DNA of 64,000 nucleotides, taken from positions 379,214-443,213 of the forward strand of contig PDUO01000028.1 of assembly GCA_003008705.1 (NCBI GenBank), read 5' to 3'. The stretch is from Pezicula radicicola. Taxonomy: Eukaryota > Ascomycota > Leotiomycetes > Helotiales > Dermateaceae. Both the position numbers and the translations under genes were made by a program. The notes under the pieces were generated by a model that searched no databases, had not been told where the DNA came from, and saw nothing but the letters and a program-made list of their open reading frames with translations. Each line of letters begins with the position of its first letter. Positions within the stretch are counted from its first letter, which is position 1. Positions 22,468 to 32,285 of this stretch are shown one piece after another.

Positions 22468-23415
22468 ATGGCTTCTACAAAAAGGCTTGTAGTATGCGGC
22501 GGAAATGGATTCCTAGGCTCGAGAATCTGTAGATCGGCTGTCGCAAGAGGATGGGATGTAACATCCATCAGGTGAGGGGAGCTCTGAAGAGTCAATCTTC
22601 AGGAATATCACTAAATTTCCTTCAATGGGGTTGCTAACAAGCTTCATAGTCGTTCAGGTGAACCTACCTGGTCTTCAGTTACGGCATCCTCAACGCCTCC
22701 ATCCTGGGCCCGCAAAGTAAGCTGGGAACGAGCGGATATCCTCAAGCCAAACACCTACGCTCCCCTGCTCACCAACGCCGATTATGTAGTCCACAGCATG
22801 GGCATTCTCCTCGAAGCTGATTATAAGGGTGTAGTTTCTGGGAAGGAATCACCTATATCAGGCCTCAAACGCGCATTTAGTGCAACAAAGGGCGGAAGCC
22901 AAAATCCACTCACGCGGAAACAAGACGAGGAATTGAAACCAAAGGAAAAGGATGGGCAGATTACGTACGAGCTTATGAATCGAGATAGTGCGATTGCTTT
23001 AGCAAAGGAAGCAACGAAGCAGGCTGTTCCGGCATTCGTCTATATATCTGCAGCGGGTGGTGCACCGGTATTGCCAGCCAGGTATATTAAAACCAAGAGA
23101 GAGGCAGAGTCTACTATTGCGACCACGTTCCCGCTTATGAGGAGTATATTTATACGGCCTGGATTTCTATATGATAGTTCGAGGGCTTTCACGGTGCCAC
23201 TCGCAGCCATGACGGGTATGGGTGCGATGTTCAATAGTGTCACTGGTGGAATATTTGGCGGCATTATGGGTGCAGCTGGAATAAAACCGTTGAAGGCTGA
23301 TGTGGTTGCGGATGCTGTGGTGGAAGCTTTAAGTGATGAAACGGTTAAGGGACCTGTAGAGACGCAAGAAATTGAGGAGCTTGCACAAAAGGCATGGAGA
23401 AAGGGAATGTTGTAA
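22468..23415 (+). CDS. coq11: Coq11-like atypical SDR, coenzyme Q biosynthesis
   Basis: This is an atypical short-chain dehydrogenase/reductase resembling yeast Coq11 (YLR290C), a mitochondrial inner-membrane-associated member of the CoQ synthome. Exons 22468-22571 and 22650-23415 (donor GTGAGG, acceptor CATAG) give 289 residues. The NAD(P)-binding Rossmann start is LVVCGGNGFLGSRICRSA at residues 8-25, followed by SRSGEPTW after the intron. DYVVHSMGILLE, the conserved FVYISAAGG strand, YIKTKREAE (the atypical catalytic region), and IRPGFLYD then follow. C-terminal helices include a Gly/Met-rich hydrophobic stretch (GMGAMFNSVTGGIFGG). No clear presequence is visible before the Rossmann fold. 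It is convergent with syf2, with 124 bp between stop codons. Paralogous NDUFA9-like SDRs are the main alternative. Confidence 0.85.
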
Positions 23416-23539
23416 GAAAAGAGATGTTGTATGATATGACGAATTTTGGCGCCGAGCCATGCATTGTATTCATAATGTCTGTACAAAACCCAACTCCAAG
23501 ACCACCCAATGCATCCTTTAAATAACCGCTATGCACAAT

Positions 23540-24486
23540 TTATATCATAGTACCACGTTCGAAGCTGTCGCGAATCTCGGCGGTGTACTGTGAAAAGTTA
23601 GCCTAAAGCCATTTCATGGCAAGAAAATGGAACATACCTTATTGTAAAACCTCGAAAGCTTGTCGTTGAACTGTTTGTTCTTCTCGTTGATGTACGTAAC
23701 ATCGCCATCCTCGGCCTTACCCATCCTTTCTCTTCTCTTCTTCAATCGGGCATCTTCAGCTTGCTGCAGATCCTTCACTAGTCTATCGATAGCCGCCTTA
23801 TCCGGTTTATTCTCCACGAACCCTGTTGAATCTGCAGTGGAATAAAATGTGCCATCCTTATCCACAGCCACAAGCTCTCCATCGTCCGTCTCGACAATCT
23901 CTAGACCTCCTGAAGCAGCTGCCTTTTCAACAGCAGCCATCTTCTCCTTCTCATAGCCATCCAAGTCAGGTTTCAAATCGCGCATCTGCCGTTTGTAGAC
24001 CTTTCTGCTATCCTGTCGATAATCCTGGAAAGCCTGATCATCTCTATGGGCCTCTTTCTTCTTGAGGCGCTTGTCCCACCGTTCGCTCTCCTCTATGGTC
24101 CAATCCCATGCTCTTTTTCGCTCAAAGTCTTCGCCAGCTGCTTCGGCGTCTGCTTTGAGGAGGTTGTGAGATGCAATGGCTTGCTTTCGGTTTAGGGAAG
24201 TGAGGGCATTGGGATCGGTAGCTAGGCGTTGCGACTCAATATTAGCTTCCTTCAAGTTCTTTTGCGCTGAAGTGCGAGCACGCGCTTGAAGTGCTTTGAA
24301 TCGATCCTGTCGCTCCTTTGCCTTCGCTGCGGCATCTGCGGAGGCTGAAGTTGAAGCCTCGTTCTTTTCCGTCTCTGTTGTCGAAGTCGCTGCAGTCGAG
24401 TCTTGGGCAGTACCTGATTCTCCTGGGGTAGTATCCTCAGCAGGCTCTGCAGTCGCGCGGGTTTTACGTTTCTTAGCTGGAGGCAT
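23540..24486 (-). CDS. syf2: Syf2, pre-mRNA splicing factor (NTC-associated)
   Basis: This is a Prp19/NineTeen-complex-associated splicing factor that acts in the nucleus with Isy1 and Clf1. Exon 1 is 24486-23638 and the short exon 2 is 23587-23540, joined by donor GTATGT and acceptor CACAG, giving 298 residues. The N-terminus is basic then Ser/Thr/Ala-rich (PPAKKRKTRA, an apparent nuclear localisation signal). A Syf2 domain follows: FKALQARAR, SHNLLKADAEAAGEDFERKR with AWDWTIEESERWDKR, QAFQDYRQDSRKVYKRQM, VDKDGTFYSTADS, and TYINEKNKQFNDKLSRFYNK. The 15-residue last exon supplies the family-typical ending YTAEIRDSFERGTMI. The ATG at 24486 precedes the basic start. The upstream neighbour is divergent. 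Confidence 0.96.
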
Positions 24487-24806
24487 GTCGAGGGTGATAG
24501 GCAGATAAGTGTATGATTTTGGTTCTGACGCAGTGTTTTGGCGAGTTTGGCTCAGGGACGAAATCGCGTTAGCGTCGCAATTTGAACCTAGCGAATCACC
24601 ACATCTCAAAAAGCTGACTAACTTTCAGCCTCACCATCTCACGCTAGTCCCAAGATGGAAAAAAGCTTCAAGATTCTGGGGCTTCCCGTTTCCCCGTTCA
24701 ACCCCAACCGTGCTTTGAACAACTCCGAAGATCCACCCTCCTCCTCTCCTCTCACGCGACGACGACAACTCCCAATGCTCCTGCTGGCAATGATCCATAT
24801 ATCGCA
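24487..24806. promoter_or_regulatory. Bidirectional promoter region, syf2 / gene at 24807
   Basis: These 320 bp between divergent start codons hold both promoters. They include a pyrimidine-rich tract near 24735-24765. No specific element could be assigned. Confidence 0.5.
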
Positions 24807-26501
24807 ATGAGTGTCCGTAGGCGCGCATATCCTTTCTGCCGTCATGCGCTCAAAATACCCTATTCTGCCACACCACTTCGAAGCTTCGAGTCCTCAGCCC
24901 ACATCAGCCCAGATTACGTCCTCTCACCTCTCATTATCGAACTCGATGCTGCCGACAGTACATATGTACGAAAATTCGAGGATTTGAGCGATTATGAAAA
25001 GCAGGGAATGTTTGATCCAGTGGGGGTGTATAACAACGATAAAATAAGCGTTCCTTCTGGCAGTAGAAAACCTGTACAATCACGACATACACCACATACC
25101 GAAGATAAAGGCTTTAACGAGCTCGTTACCACACCACCAGATGTCGTATCATTTGCCCTCTTTGGGGAATCAAAGAGGAGGCGTCTGCTTCCCTTCTTAC
25201 CTACGTCTAGCACGAAGTCCAGCAATATAGTTCGTAATCTAGTCTACGATATCAACAATGTACAGCCTTTCAATCAGACAAAGCATAACGCGCAAAACAT
25301 CCTTTACAAGTTCTCACGTAGCCCCAGAGCCACTCTGTGTCGAGCTGGATTTGGGGTGGGCTCCAAAACATATAATTTCAACGACACGCGCCTAGCCAAG
25401 ATCAAAGACCGTTTTGCTTCGCGCCAAAACCTATACTTCGCAAATCTACAGCGTATCACGTCAATGATCTCCCAGTTGCAAGTTGGCCGAATATTTCTCA
25501 ATGAATGTGGTTCACTTATTATTTCTACACTCATACGGTGTTATGGATATCAAAGAATGCGGACTGCCGACGGCTTGGGCTACTTGAATGATTTGTGTGT
25601 GTCAATGACTGCAGATGGACCCGAAGGACGGACTTGCCCTATAAAAATCGGCAGAGATCTCTGCCATGGCGGCTTATTCTTTGCATCGAAGGCATTTAAT
25701 CTACCAGCTGTAAGATTTTATCTTAAAATCGCGCATGATGAATCCTATAAGATGGCCTCTGAAGGAGGTTGCCAGGCTATGGTCTCTATGAACTTCTTGT
25801 GCGCCGCGTTAGCAAATGGAACGTACCCAGATTATCAGATTAGTTGGAATGCATGGAGGACTGACGATTGGCGAAGAACGGACTTACTGATGTTACTCAC
25901 TGGGTGGAAGTCGAACGGCGTACCAACAGCACATGAAATAAGACAGCCCTGCTTTGCAAGCTTACTTGATTCTGATGACCGTAGCTATATGCTTTACATC
26001 GGCTCACTTGGCCTCATAGGTGCTAGTGACGCCCTCTGGCATGAATGGGAGAGTACCATGGCAGCAAATTCGGAGAGGTTTCAGACAAAAACGCCACCAG
26101 AAAAGGCCGAAATTTTCTTGATAGCCTTTCAACTAGCAAAAGATGTGAAGCGGGTATGGCTAGTTAAGGAGACAGTAGATGATTCTTCATCACCAGAGCC
26201 GCTTTTCGCCTTGGGAGCCCAAAAAAATCTAAATATGGGCAAGGAGGTTGATGATTCGATAGAAGGAGTTTTGCGTCAACTGCAAACTGAGTTATCACGG
26301 ACCCGAAAAATAAAAAAGCATCGAAAAGAAGGAATGAACAATACTACAATTGAAATTCCCAGCATAGCTAAATGTCGGGATTTCCTTGGCGAAACAAGAT
26401 GGGGAAAAGACATGAACGAGACGGTATCTAGGGTTTTAAAGAAACTTAGGATCAAAGAGCATGATAGATTTGGGTTAGAAGATACGACTGCAACTCCATG
26501 A
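24807..26501 (+). CDS. Conserved-looking 564-residue protein, function not recognised
   Basis: A single uninterrupted frame of 564 codons, divergent from syf2. The N-terminus MSVRRRAYPFCRHALKIP is basic, with hydroxylated residues and no acidic residues. That fits a mitochondrial presequence, and the total length and helical repeats would suit an organelle RNA-related protein, but this is inference only. The rest reads as a globular, helix-rich protein: NLVYDINNVQPFNQTKHN, GYLNDLCVSMTADGPEG, GGLFFASKAFNLPAVRF, and MLYIGSLGLIGASDALWHEW, the last resembling PPR/TPR-type helices. The tail is basic (RKIKKHRKEG and KKLRIKEHDR). I see no catalytic motif. No intron is needed. The length and normal codon content make a real gene very likely. 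Confidence 0.8.
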   Translation: MSVRRRAYPFCRHALKIPYSATPLRSFESSAHISPDYVLSPLIIELDAADSTYVRKFEDLSDYEKQGMFDPVGVYNNDKISVPSGSRKPVQSRHTPHTEDKGFNELVTTPPDVVSFALFGESKRRRLLPFLPTSSTKSSNIVRNLVYDINNVQPFNQTKHNAQNILYKFSRSPRATLCRAGFGVGSKTYNFNDTRLAKIKDRFASRQNLYFANLQRITSMISQLQVGRIFLNECGSLIISTLIRCYGYQRMRTADGLGYLNDLCVSMTADGPEGRTCPIKIGRDLCHGGLFFASKAFNLPAVRFYLKIAHDESYKMASEGGCQAMVSMNFLCAALANGTYPDYQISWNAWRTDDWRRTDLLMLLTGWKSNGVPTAHEIRQPCFASLLDSDDRSYMLYIGSLGLIGASDALWHEWESTMAANSERFQTKTPPEKAEIFLIAFQLAKDVKRVWLVKETVDDSSSPEPLFALGAQKNLNMGKEVDDSIEGVLRQLQTELSRTRKIKKHRKEGMNNTTIEIPSIAKCRDFLGETRWGKDMNETVSRVLKKLRIKEHDRFGLEDTTATP

Positions 26502-27698
26502 AGTGCTGTGGGTGCTAGTTAGCGTGGAATTGAGTAGAGTCATAGATGAGTTGCATGGTATAAAGAGATGTATATACTGCATTAGACTTGCTTTGTACTA
26601 TACTTGTGCGTGTTAAAATATAGGAAGCATGGGTACTAGATATACGCAAAACTAGATTCTACTACCTATCTCATGTTTCTATCTTGGTCCATATGTTCTA
26701 ATTTAGACTGTGAGTATATTAGTATTATTTATATCTTTTTATTTCAAAAAGGCTATTACAAAAAGTTATTAAAACTCTAGGAATTTAAATTTCTGTTGTT
26801 CTTCTGATATATAATATTTCTAGAACCTCTCCTCTATAAACTTCTTTATGACTTTATATAACTTCCACATAGGTTTTACAAGTACATTAAAGCCGCCTTA
26901 GTATAGAAAGGAACTTAAGTCGGTTACGACAAATTATATTATAACCCTTCCCCCCCTTTTCTCATTCGAGCCTCGCTTATCATTTTTATTTCAGTTCTCC
27001 TCACCTCGCCATCGCAGAGGGGCAATAATGAAGCTTATTTTATGATACAGACATATTCAATCTGATTAAGAACATAATAACATCTGAAGCTTAGGAAGAT
27101 AAAAAGATTGTTTGTTCTGCGCACGTGTATGTGTATACTTGTATCCTGAAATACAGAGTAAATAAAAGTAAGATGAATTTGTTGTCCTGTTATCCATAAA
27201 CTGTCGATATCACTGAATACATCCATTGCTAGTGCTTAAGGTAACCCAAGTTGCGCAGCGACATATATAAATAGAAGGAAAATCCCCAAATTTTCAATTT
27301 AATAAAGAGACGTCCAAAATATTTGCAAAACTTAGACGCACTAGACAGATCGCGGGTGGGCCAAAGAGATAGGATCGAGGAAAAGGTCTAAAGTCGGAAG
27401 GCTAGGAGAGACTATAGGCGAGGAAGCAAACAAGAGGTAGGCAGGAAGAGCGTGTCAGTTTCGTCTCTGTCGTACTCCCGGGGGTCAGAACACAACGACA
27501 GAAGAGTTGGTTGACACAGAAGCTCCTATGATAGACTAAGTAGTGACCCTCCTCAACTCATGGCTGGGAGGAACGTATAGGATCATGATAATATGCACCG
27601 AAACACTCGGGCAATAAAACAAATTGTATGAGGCGTAAGAATGCCAAAGTGGACGAAGGAGAGCAAAGTCGAGTCAGGGTTGGCCTGCGAAGAGTACA
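26502..27698. other. Intergenic, AT-rich
   Basis: This stretch runs from the 3' end of the 564-residue gene to the 3' end of DUF6590 gene A. From about 26600 to 27320 it is TA-rich with no coding signal, probably old repeat DNA. The part from 27330 to 27698 has ordinary composition and is likely the gene A 3' UTR. Confidence 0.45.
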
Positions 27699-29388
27699 CT
27701 AGCGGTACGAGCGGTGTTTCTTCTTTCCCTTCCCTTTGTCGGATCTGCTTTCACGTCGTTGTCTCGTTTCTTGTTGTGCTTCTGCCAGATTTGGCAACGA
27801 GATATCGTCAGAACATTCAGGTTCTTCTTGTACGACGACTTCGTTGTTATGAGATGAAGCTGGCCAGTTTGCGGCTTGGGTATTAGGATCGTAGTATCGA
27901 TATGCCACCGAAGGGCTCCCAGCATTGAAAGTATGGTCATAATTCTGATCAGACCGATATGTCTGTTCTTCTTGGGGGGCAGTGGCTGAATCCTGATATG
28001 AGGTCTCGTACTGAGCTTGAATTTTCCCATAGTAGCCAGTGCTGGATAGATTCTCGGAATAAGCTTCTTCTGTGGGATAGCTTGAATCTGGATTGGTTGC
28101 ATATTCAGCGACTGCTCCGCCGATTCCTACAAGATAATTCTCTGTTGCACGAGGTGTCATATCTCCCGAGTTTGCCGAAGAAGTACCTAAGAAAACATAC
28201 TGGAAGTTTTGGTTCAAAGCCGTCATCGAGGCACTATCGACATGCCCAACGTCCTTGACCTTGACGTTCGTTTCGATGGTGTACACCTTCCTGTAGTTGA
28301 CAAGCGATGGATCCTGTAGGTGGGCATTTCCGGCTGACAGAACAACTTTTAAAGCTAGAGGCAACAGACCTTGTACTGTCCGTGGCATGTCTTTGCTGTA
28401 GATAAACCCATGGTCCCCGAGAGTAATTCCGAATTTCTGTGCTCCTAAGCGATCGTAGGAATAGACCGGAAGACATGTGCAAGATTTGTCGCCTTCTCTG
28501 TATTTGACAACAACAAAGCGGCGTACTTTTGAGTGAACCTTTTCCTTGTAGATAATTTCGCTTACAAACGTTGGATCTACTCTGCCCGTGTTGATGCCAA
28601 AGCCTTCTGTCCATAGTGTGCTGAACACTCTACCGACCCGAAAGAACTTGGTATAGTCCTTATTTCTGACCTTATAACTTTTGTCGAGCTTCTCTACCTG
28701 TCCCTCGGTACCCCTAATATACCGTGGATGGGGCTGCGAAGGGTTCCATGAGGCGGTGCCATGCTCTAATGGAAGTGGCTGATTTTGTGGTGGGGATGAA
28801 GCTAGGGAATAGTTGCCACCTAATTCCAAGTTGCTCATACGGGCATCTATTGTCGTGCCCTCCGAGGGATCCGAAAACTGGCTCTCGGAGCTATGATAGG
28901 CCTGGGCTTGGCTATAACCACCAGCCGAATGGTATTCTATATCCCTAGATGGACCATGACTCTGATATGCACTGCTGCTGACTTCATCATACACAGTTAC
29001 ACTGCCTGGATCTTCGGCATACGTTCCTCCGGCAGCTGTGTGTTCCCTTACAGGCGATCTACCTCCTACTTGTTGATAGGAGCTAGTCGAGGTCGTCCCG
29101 GTAGTGCGAGGTGTTTGTTCTTCATGGCGACTCGAAGATCTGGTAGCAGTTAGCAAAAGTGCTACATTTGAGAGTTGCATTACACCATACCCCGCTGCAC
29201 GATGTGAACTGCCTCTTGCTTCTGGCCCATATTGCCGGAAAGTATTTCCTCCTGTACAGGATATTAGCACTTCTCAAAGTCGGATTTGCTTCTTGTAGGG
29301 AGTAACTACTGGAATCTATCCGTTTTGTGTAAGTCCTCCCAGCACTGTCCCTATACTTCTGTGCATCTGCCCTCTTTACATCTGCCAT
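27699..29388 (-). CDS. DUF6590-domain protein, module A
   Basis: This belongs to the fungal DUF6590 family, whose molecular function is not known to me. The large exon 29251-27699 is certain. I join it to 29388-29307 through a 55-bp intron (donor GTTACT, GCTAAT branch, acceptor TACAG), which gives about 544 residues. The N-terminal half is disordered, Ser/Tyr/Gln-rich. The DUF6590 core spans roughly residues 225-400: FFRVGRVFSTLWTEG, YKEKVHSKVRRFVVVK, SCTCLPVYSYD, ITLGDHGFIYSKD, and KVYTIETNVKVKDVGHVD. A second disordered region leads to DDISLPNLAEAQQE and a Lys/Arg-rich tail (KGKGKKKHRSYR), a possible nuclear signal. Unlike copies B and C the tryptophan-containing first exon is not evident; an alternative first exon at about 29540-29435 is possible. 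The coiled-coil gene A is divergent. Confidence 0.8.
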
Positions 29389-30596
29389 GGGTGCATGGGG
29401 GTACAGGTGTGTGGTGCAATGGATTGGACCTGTCTAGGACGGGGGAGAGCATTGCGCATATCACTATGCAGCAGCGCCCATTTATCATCGGAAGTTCGAC
29501 TTGGCGGCTCTGCGATAGCAATAGAGGGGTTGTCCATATCGAAGGGAGGGGGGGAGCATCACCACGTGTCAGAGCCAAAGGGTTGCAGATGCATCAAGGA
29601 ATGATGTGCTTGCTGCTTGACGGAGAAATGAATGGCGAAAGGCTAGGTTATATGATGCATGAGATACCTAGACGGCAGAGAGAGATATGCACGGTAGAGG
29701 CCCTAATGATAGGCCCAGAGGTCACAAAGAGGTCAGGTGAACCTCCACGTCGAGAGTGTAGAGGTGTAGAGGTGTAGAGGTGTAGAGGTGTGAAGTTCAG
29801 CATGGAAAAGCGGCGCGGTGGGGCAGATTCTCACCCCTGGCTTTGGGCCCTAGAGGGACGCGCGGGTCGGCCCATGATAAGAGAGAAGTGATCAACTTCC
29901 GTACGTCCAGTACTTCGGGACTGTATCTTTCGTACATACCTCCGTGTATGAAGTTACAATTATGGAAGTTTGCAGCTTGTTATTCGTCCCAACTAGGAAG
30001 TGTAACAAGGTCGCTGCCCACGTAGGCTATTTTTAAGAATATAATTACGAGTATATCTGTATTTCTTCCCAGCTTCCCAAGTCGGCGCAAGCCAGGGCCA
30101 GGATACCTAAGCTCTACGGTAATCATTGCTACCCACTGGACAATCTCTGCGCCTCCCCCCCACACTACCGGTAATGATGACCGCATATTGAGGAGATTAC
30201 ACCAGGCGTGTTTATATCAAACGAATTCTTTAGACCCAATGGCACGGATTGAGCTAGGCCAGTGCGTACGCCGCCTTGAAAGCTAAACACCTACTTTTCA
30301 TTCCCTGCAAAGCCCTTCGAATAGCCTACCCAATCATATTTTGCTGGTAGACACTTTGCAATCTAAAAACCTTCCATGACCTGTTCTCAGAGAATGGAGG
30401 CTCTTTTCGTACACTCGACTCCGGGACTACACTGGTCCTCGGAGCCTCGCTTTCAACACCTCAGCACTTACAACGTTCTTCACTGTACTACCAGCGGATG
30501 TACTACTTAGCAGAACTGTACTCGGCTTTTGAAATGCCGTGACCAGTATTTCACAGAATTAAAGCCAAGCAGATCAGATGAACAAAAAGCCCTTCT
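29389..30596. promoter_or_regulatory. Shared upstream region of module A
   Basis: About 1.2 kb between the divergent DUF6590 and coiled-coil genes of module A. It includes a tandem array of GTGTAGAG (four perfect units at 29756-29787, plus one degenerate). Part may hold an alternative first exon of the DUF6590 gene. I found no motif obviously shared with the module B and C spacers by eye. Confidence 0.5.
29756..29787. repeat. 8-bp tandem repeat (GTGTAGAG)4
   Basis: Four perfect consecutive copies of GTGTAGAG, followed by a degenerate fifth (GTGTGAAG). It lies in the shared upstream region of module A. It may be polymorphic in copy number. Confidence 0.85.
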
Positions 30597-32285
30597 ATGG
30601 CCAATGGACACTCCTCGCACGACTCTCGGAGTGTTGGCGCATCGACACCAAAAGTGGAAAGTGTCAAAACAACACACAACTCTCCACCAAGATCATCCCC
30701 CGACAGCTCAACTTACGGTGAACCGCCAGTTTTGTTAAGTTCTATTAAACATAACGGTGACAGCCCGTTTGTGGAGAGACATCAAGAGAATATTAATCAG
30801 CCTTTGCAGCATCTTCACACCAAACAACCGGATTTTTATGGCCATGACAACTTGCCACTCCTCGAAAGCCATATGAGTCTGTCTCCAGAACATCGATTAG
30901 ATGGCAGCACAACACGTGATACAGAGACATTCTCTCGGGGACATGGTGCTATCAATCGTGCGTCAACAGCCCAAAGTAACAGCGATGGGAGACTGCAGCA
31001 GAAGGCTCGTCAAGACTCAGGCTACCATGATGAAAAGCCGCACCTTGATGTTGAATTGCAGGCAAGAAACATCAGGGCTCGGGAGCGTGTTGAGATCCAG
31101 AGGGGTCGAGTTTGGCGGACGCGACGATTGCTTAATGAAAGTAGACAAGATGTACAGAGACCACGAGCACGGTTGCGAGATGCGACGGCGGAGTTGATGG
31201 CAGCACTTGATACTCTTATGGCTACAGGCGATCTTCATCAGCTTGAATCGCTCGTTCCATTTCACCAAGAAGTTCGTGCCGCCCAAGATGAACTAGGTCC
31301 TCTTGAGGATGTTCTTGACACGTTGGAGATTCGGTTGAACCACGAAGAAAGCGAATTAGAGCAAGAAGAAATGCACTTCTACCGCAACTATAATATCTCG
31401 CTTGAGCCGCCTTCCGATTCAAAATTAGACGAACCGCTCTCACCGCTCTATAAGCCGTACGAGCCAGACGATGAATATGATGGCCTGGACCTTGAGAATG
31501 AACTGGTGCAGCAATATCTGTCAAGTAAAGGAGAGGCCGAGAATCTAAAAGGGAAAATCGACGAGTTAGAAGACGAACAATACAGAATTTCCACCGAACG
31601 CGCATTCCGCATGCGATACAACCTTCCACTCTCCGAAGAAAATTCGAAATTCCTTCTAACCTTTCCAGATACTCACAAGGAAGCGTTAGATAAGTTACAA
31701 CTGCTTGAAGACCAGCTTGCCGAGCTTCGCGAACGTTGCCTTGAAAATGAGTTATTTGGCGAGGACGACTACCTCTACGAGCCACGCGACGCGCTTGTCG
31801 AGGAAGTCATGGATTCTGTCAATGAAGCACTCGAGAGATCGCCTCTACGCGCAGCAAGCCTTCAGCATACGCCGTATCTCAGCTCACGCGAAAAAAATTA
31901 CTCCGACAAGCGCGAGTACGTGAATAAGTGGCTCTTGGAGTGGGTTCAGGACTCAATGTTAGAAGCACACAAGTTGAAGGAGTGGATATATTCTGAATAC
32001 CCAGCGAGTATGGGCGATCTAGCAGCCGAGCAATGGTCTACATTGGCTTTGGAATTTTGGGACAGTGATAAGGCTGGGGAGAAGACAAATCTGTTCTATG
32101 AGTTGGACACAAGGGAGGCAGTGAGCGGTTCGCAAACTAGCAGAGGAAGCAGTCTCGATGCAAATATCGAGGACGATATTTTAGGGAGCTTCGAAAACAT
32201 TTGTTATAGTGGGAGCGATGGGGCCTCGCAACGGACGCAAAGAGATGCACATATTGTAGGATCTTCCAAGGCATCAAGCTGGTGA
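30597..32285 (+). CDS. Coiled-coil protein, module A (partner of DUF6590 gene A)
   Basis: An uninterrupted frame of 562 codons. I do not recognise a named family. Residues 1-145 are low-complexity and Ser/His/Gln-rich. From about residue 150 the protein is highly charged and heptad-like: NIRARERVEIQRGRVWRTRR, AAQDELGPLEDVLDTLEIRL, and ELEQEEMHFYRNYNISLEPP. A Pro/Asp-rich hinge (SPLYKPYEPDDEYDG) follows, then a second helical stretch to LRERCLENELFGEDDYLYEP with RDALVEEVMDSVNEALERSP. It ends with DKREYVNKWLLEWVQDS and LALEFWDSDKAGEKTN, then a disordered tail. No membrane segment or signal peptide is seen. It is divergent from the DUF6590 gene. The same pairing recurs at 38.4-42.9 kb and 49.2-52.8 kb, so co-function is likely. 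Confidence 0.82.
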   Translation: MANGHSSHDSRSVGASTPKVESVKTTHNSPPRSSPDSSTYGEPPVLLSSIKHNGDSPFVERHQENINQPLQHLHTKQPDFYGHDNLPLLESHMSLSPEHRLDGSTTRDTETFSRGHGAINRASTAQSNSDGRLQQKARQDSGYHDEKPHLDVELQARNIRARERVEIQRGRVWRTRRLLNESRQDVQRPRARLRDATAELMAALDTLMATGDLHQLESLVPFHQEVRAAQDELGPLEDVLDTLEIRLNHEESELEQEEMHFYRNYNISLEPPSDSKLDEPLSPLYKPYEPDDEYDGLDLENELVQQYLSSKGEAENLKGKIDELEDEQYRISTERAFRMRYNLPLSEENSKFLLTFPDTHKEALDKLQLLEDQLAELRERCLENELFGEDDYLYEPRDALVEEVMDSVNEALERSPLRAASLQHTPYLSSREKNYSDKREYVNKWLLEWVQDSMLEAHKLKEWIYSEYPASMGDLAAEQWSTLALEFWDSDKAGEKTNLFYELDTREAVSGSQTSRGSSLDANIEDDILGSFENICYSGSDGASQRTQRDAHIVGSSKASSW

